Positions 1 through 5,605 of a stretch of 9,297 nt of DNA are shown here, in pieces. Origin of the DNA: JARRJY01 sp050116415 (GTDB lineage: Bacteria; Pseudomonadota; Gammaproteobacteria; UBA6429; Thiohalophilaceae); assembly GCA_050116415.1 (NCBI GenBank), contig JASFOS010000088.1, positions 1 through 9,297 of the forward strand, written 5' to 3'. The position numbers and the translations under genes were made by a program. Every line of letters starts with the position of its first letter. The first letter of the stretch is position 1. Under the pieces are notes generated by a model, which saw nothing but the letters and a program-made list of their open reading frames with translations, was not told the origin of the DNA and did not search any database.

Positions 1-63
1 AAGAAATTTATGCCAACAATGAAAAAAAAATGCGGACACCCACTAGAGGGTGTGATTGTGTAG
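1..63 (+). other. Possible 3' end of an upstream gene (frame ambiguous)
   Basis: Two plus-strand frames are open at the left edge. Frame 1 ends at TAG 61-63 and reads ...MKKKCGHPLEGVIV. Frame 3 ends at TAA 66-68 and reads ...KKMRTPTRGCDCVE. Either could be the C-terminus of a gene about 30-35 bases upstream of queC; neither is recognised. In several gammaproteobacteria queE precedes queC, but neither tail looks like a QueE C-terminus to me. It may equally be non-coding. Confidence 0.2.
36..53. repeat. Short inverted repeat upstream of queC
   Basis: ACACCC (36-41) and GGGTGT (48-53) form a perfect 6-bp stem with a 6-base loop. On the minus strand the stem is followed after five bases by a run of nine T (complement of A 22-30), so it might act as a weak minus-strand terminator. 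On the plus strand no T-run follows. A stem this short can arise by chance. Confidence 0.3.
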
Positions 64-98
64 AATAAACAGATAATGAACTTGTTGGACCGGTAAAA

Positions 99-767
99 AT
101 GAAAAGAGCAGTGATCCTGGTTTCCGGTGGTCTTGACTCAACCACCACCCTGGCCATGGCCAGGGCCGAGGGTTATCAATGTTATGCCCTGAGTTTTGAC
201 TACGGTCAGCGGCATCGCTTTGAACTGGAGGCGGCCAAAACAATCGCGGCGCAAATGATGATTGTCGAGTATAAGACCATCCGTTTATCCCTGGATGAGA
301 TTGGTGGTTCGGCATTGACCGATATAACGATCGATGTTCCCGAACAGCCGACGCAAGGAATCCCCGTCACCTACGTCCCGGCGCGCAATACCGTGTTTTT
401 ATCCTTGGCGCTGGGCTGGGCCGAAGTGCTGGGGGCCGAGGCGATTTTCATTGGTGTCAACGCGGTGGATTATTCCGGCTACCCGGATTGTCGGCCCGAG
501 TATATCGAGGCCTATCAGCGCATGGCGGCGCTGGCGACCCGTGCCGGGGTCGAAGGCAACCCGGTGAAAATCAAAACTCCGCTGATTCACATGAGCAAAG
601 CGGAAATCATCCAGGCCGGCACACGGCTGGGGGTGGATTATAGCTTGACCGTCTCCTGTTATGCTGCGGATAGCCAGGGGCGGGCCTGTGGCAAATGTGA
701 CTCCTGTCGCCTGCGCAAGGCCGGTTTCGAAGCCGCGGGAATCCCCGATCCGACCCGCTACCAATAA
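99..767 (+). CDS. queC: 7-cyano-7-deazaguanine (preQ0) synthase QueC
   Basis: QueC converts 7-carboxy-7-deazaguanine to preQ0 using ammonia and ATP, a step in making queuosine for tRNA wobble positions; it is cytosolic. The 222-aa product has the usual family length (about 220-230 aa). Visible signatures are the PP-loop SGGLDS at residues 9-14, FDYGQRH at 33-39, YVPARNT at 92-98, GVNAVDYSGYPDCRPEY at 119-135, and four C-terminal zinc-type cysteines at C187, C197, C200 and C203 (the last three as CGKCDSC). The ATG at 99 starts directly at the conserved MKRAVILVSGG; only a weak purine stretch (GGACCGG) precedes it. A promoter-like sequence follows the gene, so the next gene is probably transcribed separately. 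Identification is firm. Confidence 0.97.
   Translation: MKRAVILVSGGLDSTTTLAMARAEGYQCYALSFDYGQRHRFELEAAKTIAAQMMIVEYKTIRLSLDEIGGSALTDITIDVPEQPTQGIPVTYVPARNTVFLSLALGWAEVLGAEAIFIGVNAVDYSGYPDCRPEYIEAYQRMAALATRAGVEGNPVKIKTPLIHMSKAEIIQAGTRLGVDYSLTVSCYAADSQGRACGKCDSCRLRKAGFEAAGIPDPTRYQ
148..165. repeat. 18-bp perfect palindrome inside queC
   Basis: CCCTGGCCATGGCCAGGG equals its own reverse complement over all 18 bases. It lies in queC codons about 17-23, just after the PP-loop, and includes the nested Ala-Met-Ala codons GCC ATG GCC. A palindrome of this length is not expected often in 9 kb, but codon constraints could produce it. No function is shown. Confidence 0.6.
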
Positions 768-798
768 TTGATATTTGCAATCCCCGGGCTCACAACGG

Positions 799-827
799 GT
801 TACAAGCGGAAGCCCTTCCGTTATAAT
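799..827 (+). promoter_or_regulatory. Probable sigma-70 promoter of the YeeE/YedE gene
   Basis: A perfect -10 box TATAAT (822-827) has GTTACA (799-804; 4 of 6 matches to TTGACA) at a 17-base spacing. A small dyad, CGGAA/TTCCG, lies in the spacer. It sits between queC and the transporter gene and would give a 5' leader of roughly 65 bases. The leader carries AGGAGG (842-847) with no start codon at normal distance. Confidence 0.6.
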
Positions 828-899
828 CCTGCCCCACGGTCAGGAGGCCGTCAATAAAACTCCTCTATAAAACAAATGCTTACAGCGGGGATACCAATT

Positions 900-2177
900 A
901 TGTCATTTGAAAGTTTTTTCGAGGCCCAGTCATTTTTCCTCTGGTCCACTTTTATCATCGCCTTCATCATGGGTGCCGTGGTCAACAAGACCAATTTTTG
1001 CACCATGGGCGCGGTTTCTGACCTGGTAAATATGGGTGATTCGGGTCGTATGCGCGCCTGGATCCTGGCCTCCACGGTGGCCGTCATTGGTGTGATCATC
1101 ATCGAGAGCATGGGGGCCGCCAACCTCAGTAATACCACCTTGCCGCCTTACCGTGGCAGTGAGTTCCAGTGGGGACGTTATATTCTGGGTGGCATCCTGT
1201 TCGGTATCGGCATGACCCTGGCCAGTGGCTGTGGTAACAAGACCCTGATTCGTATCGGCGGCGGCAACATCAAGTCAATTTTCGTGTTCGTGGTCATCGC
1301 CGTCATTGCCTATTTCATGGTGGATCCCTTCAAGCAATTGCCTGCCACCTGGTACCAGAGCTATTTTGCTCCCTGGCTGGGCCAGGCTTCTATCTCCCTG
1401 AGCACACCGCAGGACCTGGGCAGCATTGTGGGTAACTGGTTCAGCGTGGATGCTGCCAGCATGCGTACTGTGCTGGGCCTGATCCTGGCTGCGGCAATGC
1501 TGTTTATACTGTTCCGTTCCAGGGAGTTCCGTACCAGCTTTGATAACGTGCTGGCCGGTGTGGTTGTCGGCCTGGCGGTGATCCTGGCCTGGTATTTCAC
1601 CTCCACGGTAGCCGTCTCTGTCGATGGCGAAACCCAGAGCCTGACAAAATTCTACAGTAACTGGGACTTTGTCATGGACAGCAGTGAAGGCAAGCCCAAA
1701 AATGGCTCAACCAACCTGCTGCCCCAGTCATTTACCTTCATCAGCCCCATTGGTCAGTCCTATGGTTATGCGGAATCCGGTTTTAGTTCCGCGTTCCTGA
1801 CCTTTGGCGTCATGTCGGTGCTGGGCGTGATCCTGGGTTCGCTGGCCTGGTCACTGGTTAGCAAGAGCTTCCGTATCGAGTGGTTTGTTGATTTCAAGGA
1901 TTTCATGACCCACCTGATTGGCGGCATCCTGATGGGCTTTGGAGGCGTGTTAGGGCTGGGCTGTACCGTTGGCCAGGCCATTACCGGCGTTTCAACCCTG
2001 GCGCTGGGTTCGTTCCTGGTCTTTGCCGGCATCGTGCTGGGCAGTGGCCTGACCATGAAAATCCAGTACTACAAGCTGGTTTACGAGGACGAAGCTACCT
2101 TCATGAAGGCGCTGATCACCGCGCTGGTGGACTTCAAACTGCTGCCATCCGGCATGCGTAAACTGGAAGCGGTTTAA
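900..2177 (+). CDS. YeeE/YedE family sulfur-compound transporter (TsuA-like)
   Basis: This is an integral inner-membrane protein of the Sulf_transp (YeeE/YedE) family. The characterised member TsuA imports thiosulfate; the substrate here is inferred. Starting at ATG 900 it has 425 aa and about nine hydrophobic segments (near residues 12-28, 52-72, 94-112, 125-141, 190-205, 217-238, 298-320, 338-358, 366-386). Its only three cysteines sit in the family hallmark sites: NFCTMGA (C34), ASGCGNKTL (C111) and GLGCTVGQ (C355). TsuA also has three functional cysteines. A hydrophilic loop spans about 240-295. ATG 900 is preferred because GCGGGG (885-890) lies nine bases upstream, whereas in-frame ATG 876 has no Shine-Dalgarno and would add eight residues. 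No TusA or sulfurtransferase gene is adjacent. The gene lies between queC and tRNA-Lys. No clear terminator follows it. Confidence 0.9.
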   Translation: MSFESFFEAQSFFLWSTFIIAFIMGAVVNKTNFCTMGAVSDLVNMGDSGRMRAWILASTVAVIGVIIIESMGAANLSNTTLPPYRGSEFQWGRYILGGILFGIGMTLASGCGNKTLIRIGGGNIKSIFVFVVIAVIAYFMVDPFKQLPATWYQSYFAPWLGQASISLSTPQDLGSIVGNWFSVDAASMRTVLGLILAAAMLFILFRSREFRTSFDNVLAGVVVGLAVILAWYFTSTVAVSVDGETQSLTKFYSNWDFVMDSSEGKPKNGSTNLLPQSFTFISPIGQSYGYAESGFSSAFLTFGVMSVLGVILGSLAWSLVSKSFRIEWFVDFKDFMTHLIGGILMGFGGVLGLGCTVGQAITGVSTLALGSFLVFAGIVLGSGLTMKIQYYKLVYEDEATFMKALITALVDFKLLPSGMRKLEAV

Positions 2178-2212
2178 GTTAAAAAAACAGCGCAAAACCG
2201 GGCTCCGTGGGC

Positions 2213-2246
2213 TTGTCATTCCCGCTGAGTCCGGTAAAATGCGCGC
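2213..2246 (+). promoter_or_regulatory. Stable-RNA promoter of tRNA-Lys with GC discriminator
   Basis: TTGTCA (2213-2218) and TAAAAT (2235-2240) are separated by 16 bases and followed at once by GCGCGC (2241-2246). A GC-rich discriminator after the -10 box is typical of tRNA and rRNA promoters under stringent (ppGpp) control; that control is inferred here. Transcription would start a few bases before the mature tRNA 5' end at 2254. Confidence 0.75.
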
Positions 2247-2253
2247 TTCTTTT

Positions 2254-2329
2254 GGGTCGTTAGCTCAGTCGGTAGAGCAGTTGGCTTTTAACCAATTGGT
2301 CATAGGTTCGAATCCTATACGACCCACCA
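2254..2329 (+). tRNA. tRNA-Lys (anticodon TTT)
   Basis: The 76-base gene folds as a complete cloverleaf. The acceptor stem pairs GGGTCGT (2254-2260) with ACGACCC (2319-2325), with discriminator A 2326 and encoded CCA (2327-2329). The D-arm holds TAGCTCAGTCGGTAGAGCA. The anticodon stem GTTGG/CCAAT encloses loop CTTTTAA with anticodon TTT at 2287-2289. The T-arm is ATAGG-TTCGAAT-CCTAT. It has its own promoter and terminator. Its 3' part is repeated in decayed form after katG. tRNA-Lys next to queC is a known island integration site in Pseudomonas aeruginosa (PAPI-1). Confidence 0.99.
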
Positions 2330-2372
2330 TTTTCAAAAAAGCGGCTAGTGGTAACACGGCCGCTTTTTCATT
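2304..2372 (+). repeat. Left copy of tRNA-Lys-3'/terminator direct repeat
   Basis: This stretch covers the tRNA-Lys T-arm, acceptor 3' strand, CCA, the short spacer and the terminator hairpin. It aligns without rearrangement to 5107-5176 with about 56 identical columns of 70 and one single-base gap. The two copies are 2803 bases apart and bracket katG. This copy is the functional one, because it completes an intact tRNA. Confidence 0.8.
2335..2368 (+). terminator. Rho-independent terminator of tRNA-Lys
   Basis: The stem GCGGC (2341-2345) / GCCGC (2359-2363) continues, across an unpaired TA/G, into GTG (2348-2350) / CAC (2355-2357) with a GTAA (GNRA-type) tetraloop. Six A (2335-2340) before it and five T (2364-2368) after it complete a classic terminator that could work in both directions. 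Confidence 0.9.
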
Positions 2373-2393
2373 TTTAAGGTGCAGGGTTCTCAC

Positions 2394-2504
2394 CTACATC
2401 ATTTCCTGAACCCACGTTGCTTGTTCCGGATATCCCCGGTCTTCACCCTTCGGGGCGCCTTCGGCAGTCCAGTTTTGTGTATTCGCCACGTCCTTGTGGC
2501 TCAC
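2394..2504 (-). CDS. Possible short protein or gene remnant, 36 aa
   Basis: The minus strand is open for 36 codons from GTG (2504-2502) to TAG (2396-2394). The product begins VSHKDVANTQNWTAEGAP and ends PEQATWVQEMM. The composition is protein-like, with varied residues and two Trp, and an upstream in-frame TGA closes the frame. There is no good Shine-Dalgarno, and I do not recognise the sequence. It could be a small gene, the tail of a degraded gene carried with the katG segment, or a dispersed repeat that happens to be open. Confidence 0.25.
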   Translation of the reverse strand: MSHKDVANTQNWTAEGAPKGEDRGYPEQATWVQEMM

Positions 2505-2667
2505 TTTTCAGGCCAACCTCGTTGCGCCAAAAATACGCCTGGTTAATCTTTTTCAATCCGTTTTAACGGTTTTTCCCTTAGCGGCTCATTCGAGACAGGC
2601 GAGCGTGTGACTGGCAGGTTCAACCAGGTTAGTTCTTGGCCCGTGAGGTTAGCCTGCTACGTTTGTA

Positions 2668-2690
2668 CAGACATTCTTTCAGAATGTTTG
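2668..2690. repeat. Hairpin upstream of katG
   Basis: ACATTCT (2671-2677) and AGAATGT (2681-2687) are perfectly complementary around a TTC loop. The stem extends by one G/T wobble and two further pairs (CA 2668-2669 with TG 2689-2690) to about 10 bp. It is followed by the mini-ORF at 2700 and not by a T-run, so it is not a typical terminator. It could be an operator or an RNA hairpin. Confidence 0.45.
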
Positions 2691-2699
2691 AGGCATACA

Positions 2700-2741
2700 A
2701 TGAAAACTAGACTGATTCTAACTACACTAACTCAAGGGTAG
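2700..2741 (+). CDS. Possible 13-codon leader peptide
   Basis: ATG 2700 opens a 13-codon frame (MKTRLILTTLTQG) ending at TAG 2739-2741. GAGG (2690-2693) lies six bases upstream, a normal Shine-Dalgarno distance, and overlaps the foot of the hairpin at 2668-2690. It may be a leader peptide, the start of a broken gene encoding a secreted protein (MKTRLILTTL resembles a signal-peptide start), or chance. It lies about 190 bases before the katG start. Confidence 0.2.
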   Translation: MKTRLILTTLTQG

Positions 2742-2837
2742 CGAGCAGTGTTTGAGCTGGATGAATGATTGGTTACAGTGATTAATCAAATAGAAACAAA
2801 CGAATTTACCAATTAATCGTGCTTGGTTAGATTGACT

Positions 2838-2863
2838 CTGCAACCGGTAGTTATGGGTTGCAG
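2838..2863. repeat. katG leader inverted repeat 1
   Basis: CTGCAACC (2838-2845) and GGTTGCAG (2856-2863) are perfect reverse complements around a 10-base loop. This dyad ends 70 bases before the katG ATG and may be a protein-binding site or an RNA stem. Alone it is near what chance allows; its position next to the longer dyad makes it worth noting. Confidence 0.5.
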
Positions 2864-2882
2864 CAAATATCAAAAATACATG

Positions 2883-2906
2883 GGCATGTTTCAAGCGAAA
2901 CATGCC
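2883..2906. promoter_or_regulatory. katG leader inverted repeat 2 (10-bp perfect stem)
   Basis: GGCATGTTTC (2883-2892) and GAAACATGCC (2897-2906) form a perfect 10-bp stem with loop AAGC. It ends 12 bases before the katG Shine-Dalgarno. No T-run follows, so it is not a terminator. It is a good candidate for a repressor or activator operator, or for an mRNA hairpin affecting katG translation or stability. It does not match the OxyR half-site pattern. Confidence 0.6.
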
Positions 2907-2932
2907 TTAAAAATGTAAAAGGAGAATACGTT

Positions 2933-5089
2933 ATGTCTGAAAGCAAATGCCCGGTAATGCACGGTGCTGCTACAGAGAGCAGCCAATCGAACATGGAATG
3001 GTGGCCCAAGGCCCTGAACCTCGACATCCTGCATCAACACGATAGCAAGACCAACCCGATGGCAGAAGACTTCAACTACCGGGAAGAGATCAAGAAGCTC
3101 GATTTTGAGGCACTCAAGAAAGACCTGCACGCGCTGATGACCGACAGCCAGGCGTGGTGGCCGGCAGACTGGGGCCACTACGGTGGTCTGATGATCCGCA
3201 TGTCCTGGCACGCAGCCGGTTCCTATCGTATCGCGGATGGCCGTGGCGGTGCCGGAACCGGCAACCAGCGCTTTGCGCCGCTCAATTCCTGGCCGGACAA
3301 CGCCAACCTGGACAAGGCGCGTCGTCTGCTCTGGCCCATCAAGAAGAAGTACGGCAACCAGCTCAGCTGGGCGGACCTGATCGCCTACGCGGGCACCATT
3401 GCCTATGAGTCCATGGGGCTGAAAACTTTCGGCTTCGGCTTTGGCCGTGAGGACATCTGGCACCCGGAAAAGGACACTTACTGGGGCTCGGAGAAGGAAT
3501 GGCTCGCTCCATCAGGTAGCGAGGGCAGTCGTTATTCCGGCGAGCGCGACCTGGAAAATCCGCTGGCCGCGGTCATGATGGGGCTGATCTATGTTAACCC
3601 GGAAGGCGTGGACGGCAAGCCGGACCCGCTCAAGACGGCGCATGATGTGCGCGTCACCTTCGAACGCATGGCCATGAACGATGAAGAAACCGTGGCCCTG
3701 ACCGCCGGTGGTCACACCGTTGGCAAAACCCACGGCAACGGCGATGCGGCGCTGCTCGGTCCGGAACCCGAAGCGGCCGGTATCGAAGAGCAGGGGCTGG
3801 GCTGGAACAATCACAGCAAGCTCGGCATTGGTCGCGACACGGTGACCAGTGGTATCGAGGGTGCCTGGACGTCCGACCCGACCCGGTTCGATATGGGCTA
3901 CTTCGACATGCTGCTGGATCACGAGTGGCACTCGGTGAAGAGCCCGGCCGGTGCCTGGCAGTGGGAACCCGTCGACATCAAGGAAGAAGACATGCCGGTG
4001 GATGTGGAAGACCCCTCGATCCGCTGTAAACCGATCATGACCGACGCCGACATGGCGATGAAGATGGATCCGAACTACCGCGAGATCATGGAGAAGTTCC
4101 GCGCCGATCCTGATGCGTTCAATGATGCTTTCGCGCGTGCCTGGTTCAAGCTGACCCACCGCGACATGGGTCCCAGGGCACGCTATATCGGTCCCGATGT
4201 GCCGAAGGAAGACCTGATCTGGCAGGACCCGGTACCGGCAGGCAAGACTGACTACAACATCAAGGCCGTGAAGGACAAGATTGCCGCCAGCGATCTGAGT
4301 ATCAGCGAGATGGTTGCCACCGCCTGGGACAGTGCCCGGACCTTCCGCGGTTCGGACAATCGCGGCGGCGCCAACGGGGCACGCATCCGTCTGGCGCCGA
4401 TGAAGGACTGGCAAGGCAACGAGCCCGAGCGCCTGGCCAGGGTGTTGGGTGTGCTGGAACCGATCGCAGCCGAGAGCGGCGCCAGCGTCGCGGATGTCAT
4501 CGTGCTGGCCGGTAATGTCGGTATCGAGCAGGCCGCCAAAGCCGCCGGCTTTGACATTAACGTCCCGTTCTCACCGGGCCGCGGCGATGCCACGGACGAG
4601 ATGACCGATGCCGATTCCTTCGAGTACCTGGAACCGGTCCATGACGGCTATCGCAACTGGCTGAAGAAGGACTACGTGGTCAGTGCAGAAGAGCTGATGC
4701 TCGATCGCACCCAGCTGATGGGCCTGACCGCGCCGGAAATGACCGTGTTGGTCGGCGGCATGCGAGTACTGGGCACCAACCATGGCGGCACCAGGCATGG
4801 CGTGTTAACCGATCGCGAGGGTGTGCTGAGCAACGACTTCTTCGTCAACCTGACGGACATGAATTACACCTGGAAGCCAGCCGGTAATAACCTGTATGAA
4901 ATTCGTGATCGCGAGACGGATGAAGTCAAATGGACCGCCACCCGGGTGGACCTGGTGTTCGGCTCCAACTCGATCCTTCGTGGCTATGCTGAAGTTTATG
5001 CGCAGGATGACAGCAAGGAAAAGTTTGTGCAGGATTTTGTTACGGCATGGAGCAAGCTTATGAATGCAGATCGCTTTGACCTGGTCTGA
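2933..5089 (+). CDS. katG: Catalase-peroxidase KatG
   Basis: KatG is a cytosolic heme b enzyme that degrades hydrogen peroxide by catalase and peroxidase reactions. From ATG 2933 it has 718 aa, close to the usual 720-740. This start is chosen because AAGGAG (2919-2924) lies eight bases upstream and the protein then opens MSESKCPVMHG, as in the family; the longer frame from TTG 2858 has no support and would cross the leader hairpin. Catalytic residues are all present: distal R89, W92 and H93 (RMSWH), the Met-Tyr-Trp adduct residues W92, Y220 (LIYVNPEG) and M246 (ERMAMND), proximal H261 (AGGHTVGKTHG) and W312 (GAWTSDP). The C-terminal half is the inactive duplicated peroxidase domain expected in KatG. 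No signal peptide is seen. It is the only gene between the two tRNA-Lys-derived repeats and appears monocistronic, with inverted repeats in the leader and a terminator after it. Confidence 0.98.
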   Translation: MSESKCPVMHGAATESSQSNMEWWPKALNLDILHQHDSKTNPMAEDFNYREEIKKLDFEALKKDLHALMTDSQAWWPADWGHYGGLMIRMSWHAAGSYRIADGRGGAGTGNQRFAPLNSWPDNANLDKARRLLWPIKKKYGNQLSWADLIAYAGTIAYESMGLKTFGFGFGREDIWHPEKDTYWGSEKEWLAPSGSEGSRYSGERDLENPLAAVMMGLIYVNPEGVDGKPDPLKTAHDVRVTFERMAMNDEETVALTAGGHTVGKTHGNGDAALLGPEPEAAGIEEQGLGWNNHSKLGIGRDTVTSGIEGAWTSDPTRFDMGYFDMLLDHEWHSVKSPAGAWQWEPVDIKEEDMPVDVEDPSIRCKPIMTDADMAMKMDPNYREIMEKFRADPDAFNDAFARAWFKLTHRDMGPRARYIGPDVPKEDLIWQDPVPAGKTDYNIKAVKDKIAASDLSISEMVATAWDSARTFRGSDNRGGANGARIRLAPMKDWQGNEPERLARVLGVLEPIAAESGASVADVIVLAGNVGIEQAAKAAGFDINVPFSPGRGDATDEMTDADSFEYLEPVHDGYRNWLKKDYVVSAEELMLDRTQLMGLTAPEMTVLVGGMRVLGTNHGGTRHGVLTDREGVLSNDFFVNLTDMNYTWKPAGNNLYEIRDRETDEVKWTATRVDLVFGSNSILRGYAEVYAQDDSKEKFVQDFVTAWSKLMNADRFDLV

Positions 5090-5106
5090 TGTTAATCATA
5101 ACGGCC

Positions 5107-5176
5107 AGGTTTGGATTTTATACGACCTGGCATTTTTCACAAAAGCGGCAGGTGGCAACACCGCCGCTTTTTTATT
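5107..5176 (+). pseudogene. Decayed tRNA-Lys 3' fragment plus terminator (att-like right repeat)
   Basis: Starting 18 bases after katG, this segment aligns collinearly to 2304-2372. Both share AGGTT, then TATACGACC, then CA + T-run + CA, then the hairpin. Changes destroy the tRNA: the T-stem strand CCTAT became TTTAT, TTCGAAT became TTTGGAT, and CCA became GCA. No copy of the tRNA 5' half is seen. A 3'-only tRNA copy is the usual trace of tRNA-targeted integration, but no integrase is present, so this could also be an old partial duplication. Confidence 0.75.
5141..5173 (+). terminator. Rho-independent terminator of katG, derived from the tRNA-Lys terminator
   Basis: GCGGC (5145-5149) pairs with GCCGC (5163-5167) and, past a single bulged A, GGTG (5151-5154) pairs with CACC (5159-5162) around a GCAA tetraloop. 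AAAA precedes and TTTTTT (5168-5173) follows. Compared with the tRNA-Lys terminator the hairpin gained a G-C pair where the original has an A/G mismatch, and kept a GNRA loop, so it looks maintained. Confidence 0.9.
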
Positions 5177-5245
5177 CCGGTAAAGTTTTTTGATATTAGC
5201 TATTACGCTTGTTTTTCTCTTAGCTTTTTTTAGAAACAACAGGTG

Positions 5246-5383
5246 ATGATAGGACTTTCCCCTGAGCAGCTGCGACAAAATCTGGCCAGCGTTCTTCCTG
5301 GCAGGGAATATCACGAAGGCGCAACGTTTTATTTACGCAAGTGGTATAAATACGATTACCGCTATTTTCATTTCTGTGTATGA
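5246..5383 (+). CDS. Possible small protein, 45 aa
   Basis: ATG 5246 opens 45 codons to TGA 5381-5383. The product begins MIGLSPEQLRQNLASVLPGR and ends in a Tyr/Phe/Lys-rich tail (KWYKYDYRYFHFCV). The first half looks like a real amphipathic protein start. The only Shine-Dalgarno-like AGG is too close (5241-5243), so initiation is doubtful; GTG 5243 is in frame. I do not recognise it. It may be a small gene, a fragment of a larger gene lost at the right edge of the katG segment, or chance. It has no hydrophobic membrane segment. Confidence 0.3.
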   Translation: MIGLSPEQLRQNLASVLPGREYHEGATFYLRKWYKYDYRYFHFCV

Positions 5384-5521
5384 CCTTTATGGTTAAATGT
5401 CCTGAAAAAATAAAATTAGATTCTACTGATATGCTTGGTTTTGGATAGAGAAATAATTAGCGAAATCGGCGTTTATGCGATAAGGGGTCACTGCAGAGAG
5501 CAATGATTGTCGCTGTTGTTA

Positions 5522-5551
5522 TTGTATCTGTAGATTGATAACTTATATAAT
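5522..5551 (+). promoter_or_regulatory. Probable sigma-70 promoter of the lipoprotein/kinase operon
   Basis: TTGTAT (5522-5527) and a perfect TATAAT (5546-5551) are separated by 18 bases. Transcription would begin about 45 bases before the start codon of the lipoprotein gene at 5606. No operator is obvious nearby. Confidence 0.6.
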
Positions 5552-5605
5552 GATTTACTAGGGCTGTGAAACCAAAAAATATACTAAATAACAAGGGTTT
5601 ACGAT

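Larger units (their letters stand above)
2374..2932. other. Gene-poor region upstream of katG
   Basis: About 560 bases without a convincing long gene. The first part (about 2380-2530) contains a 36-codon minus-strand frame and hairpins: GGGTTC 2384-2389 with GAACCC 2408-2413, and GCCAC 2485-2489 with GTGGC 2496-2500. Then come a hairpin at 2668-2690, a 13-codon mini-ORF at 2700-2741, AT-rich DNA at about 2770-2835, and the two inverted repeats of the katG leader. I found no strong sigma-70 promoter for katG; TTTACC (2806-2811 region) with TTAGAT is only a weak candidate. Confidence 0.7.
5178..5605. other. Intergenic region between katG and the sensor operon
   Basis: About 430 AT-rich bases. 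They hold a possible 45-aa ORF (5246-5383), a further 140 bases in which I see no gene or strong repeat, and the promoter of the downstream operon (5522-5551). No mobile-element ends or tRNA were seen. Confidence 0.6.

Noticed and set aside
876..899. Alternative transporter start at ATG 876
   Set aside because: No Shine-Dalgarno precedes it; ATG 900 has GCGGGG nine bases upstream and starts at the hydrophobic family N-terminus.
2779..2788. TGATTAATCA palindrome, with ATTAATC repeated 31 bases later
   Set aside because: Ten-base palindromes and seven-base repeats are expected several times in AT-rich DNA of this size.
2790..2833. Possible OxyR site upstream of katG
   Set aside because: ATAG at 2790 starts the pattern, but the other three tetrads match poorly (about 9 of 16 positions in all), which chance explains.
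2851..2870. Similarity of TTATGGGTTGCAGCAAAT to 5697-5714 in the lipoprotein gene
   Set aside because: The second copy encodes the lipobox; the 12-base identical core is within chance expectation for the window.
2858..2932. Longer katG start at TTG 2858 (25 extra residues)
   Set aside because: TTG lies within the first leader dyad, has no Shine-Dalgarno, and the extra residues are not KatG-like. ATG 2933 has AAGGAG at proper distance and the family N-terminus.
3512..4414. Long minus-strand open frame of 300 codons opposite katG
   Set aside because: A shadow of the GC-biased katG codons; its translation shows no domain, while katG is certain on the other strand.
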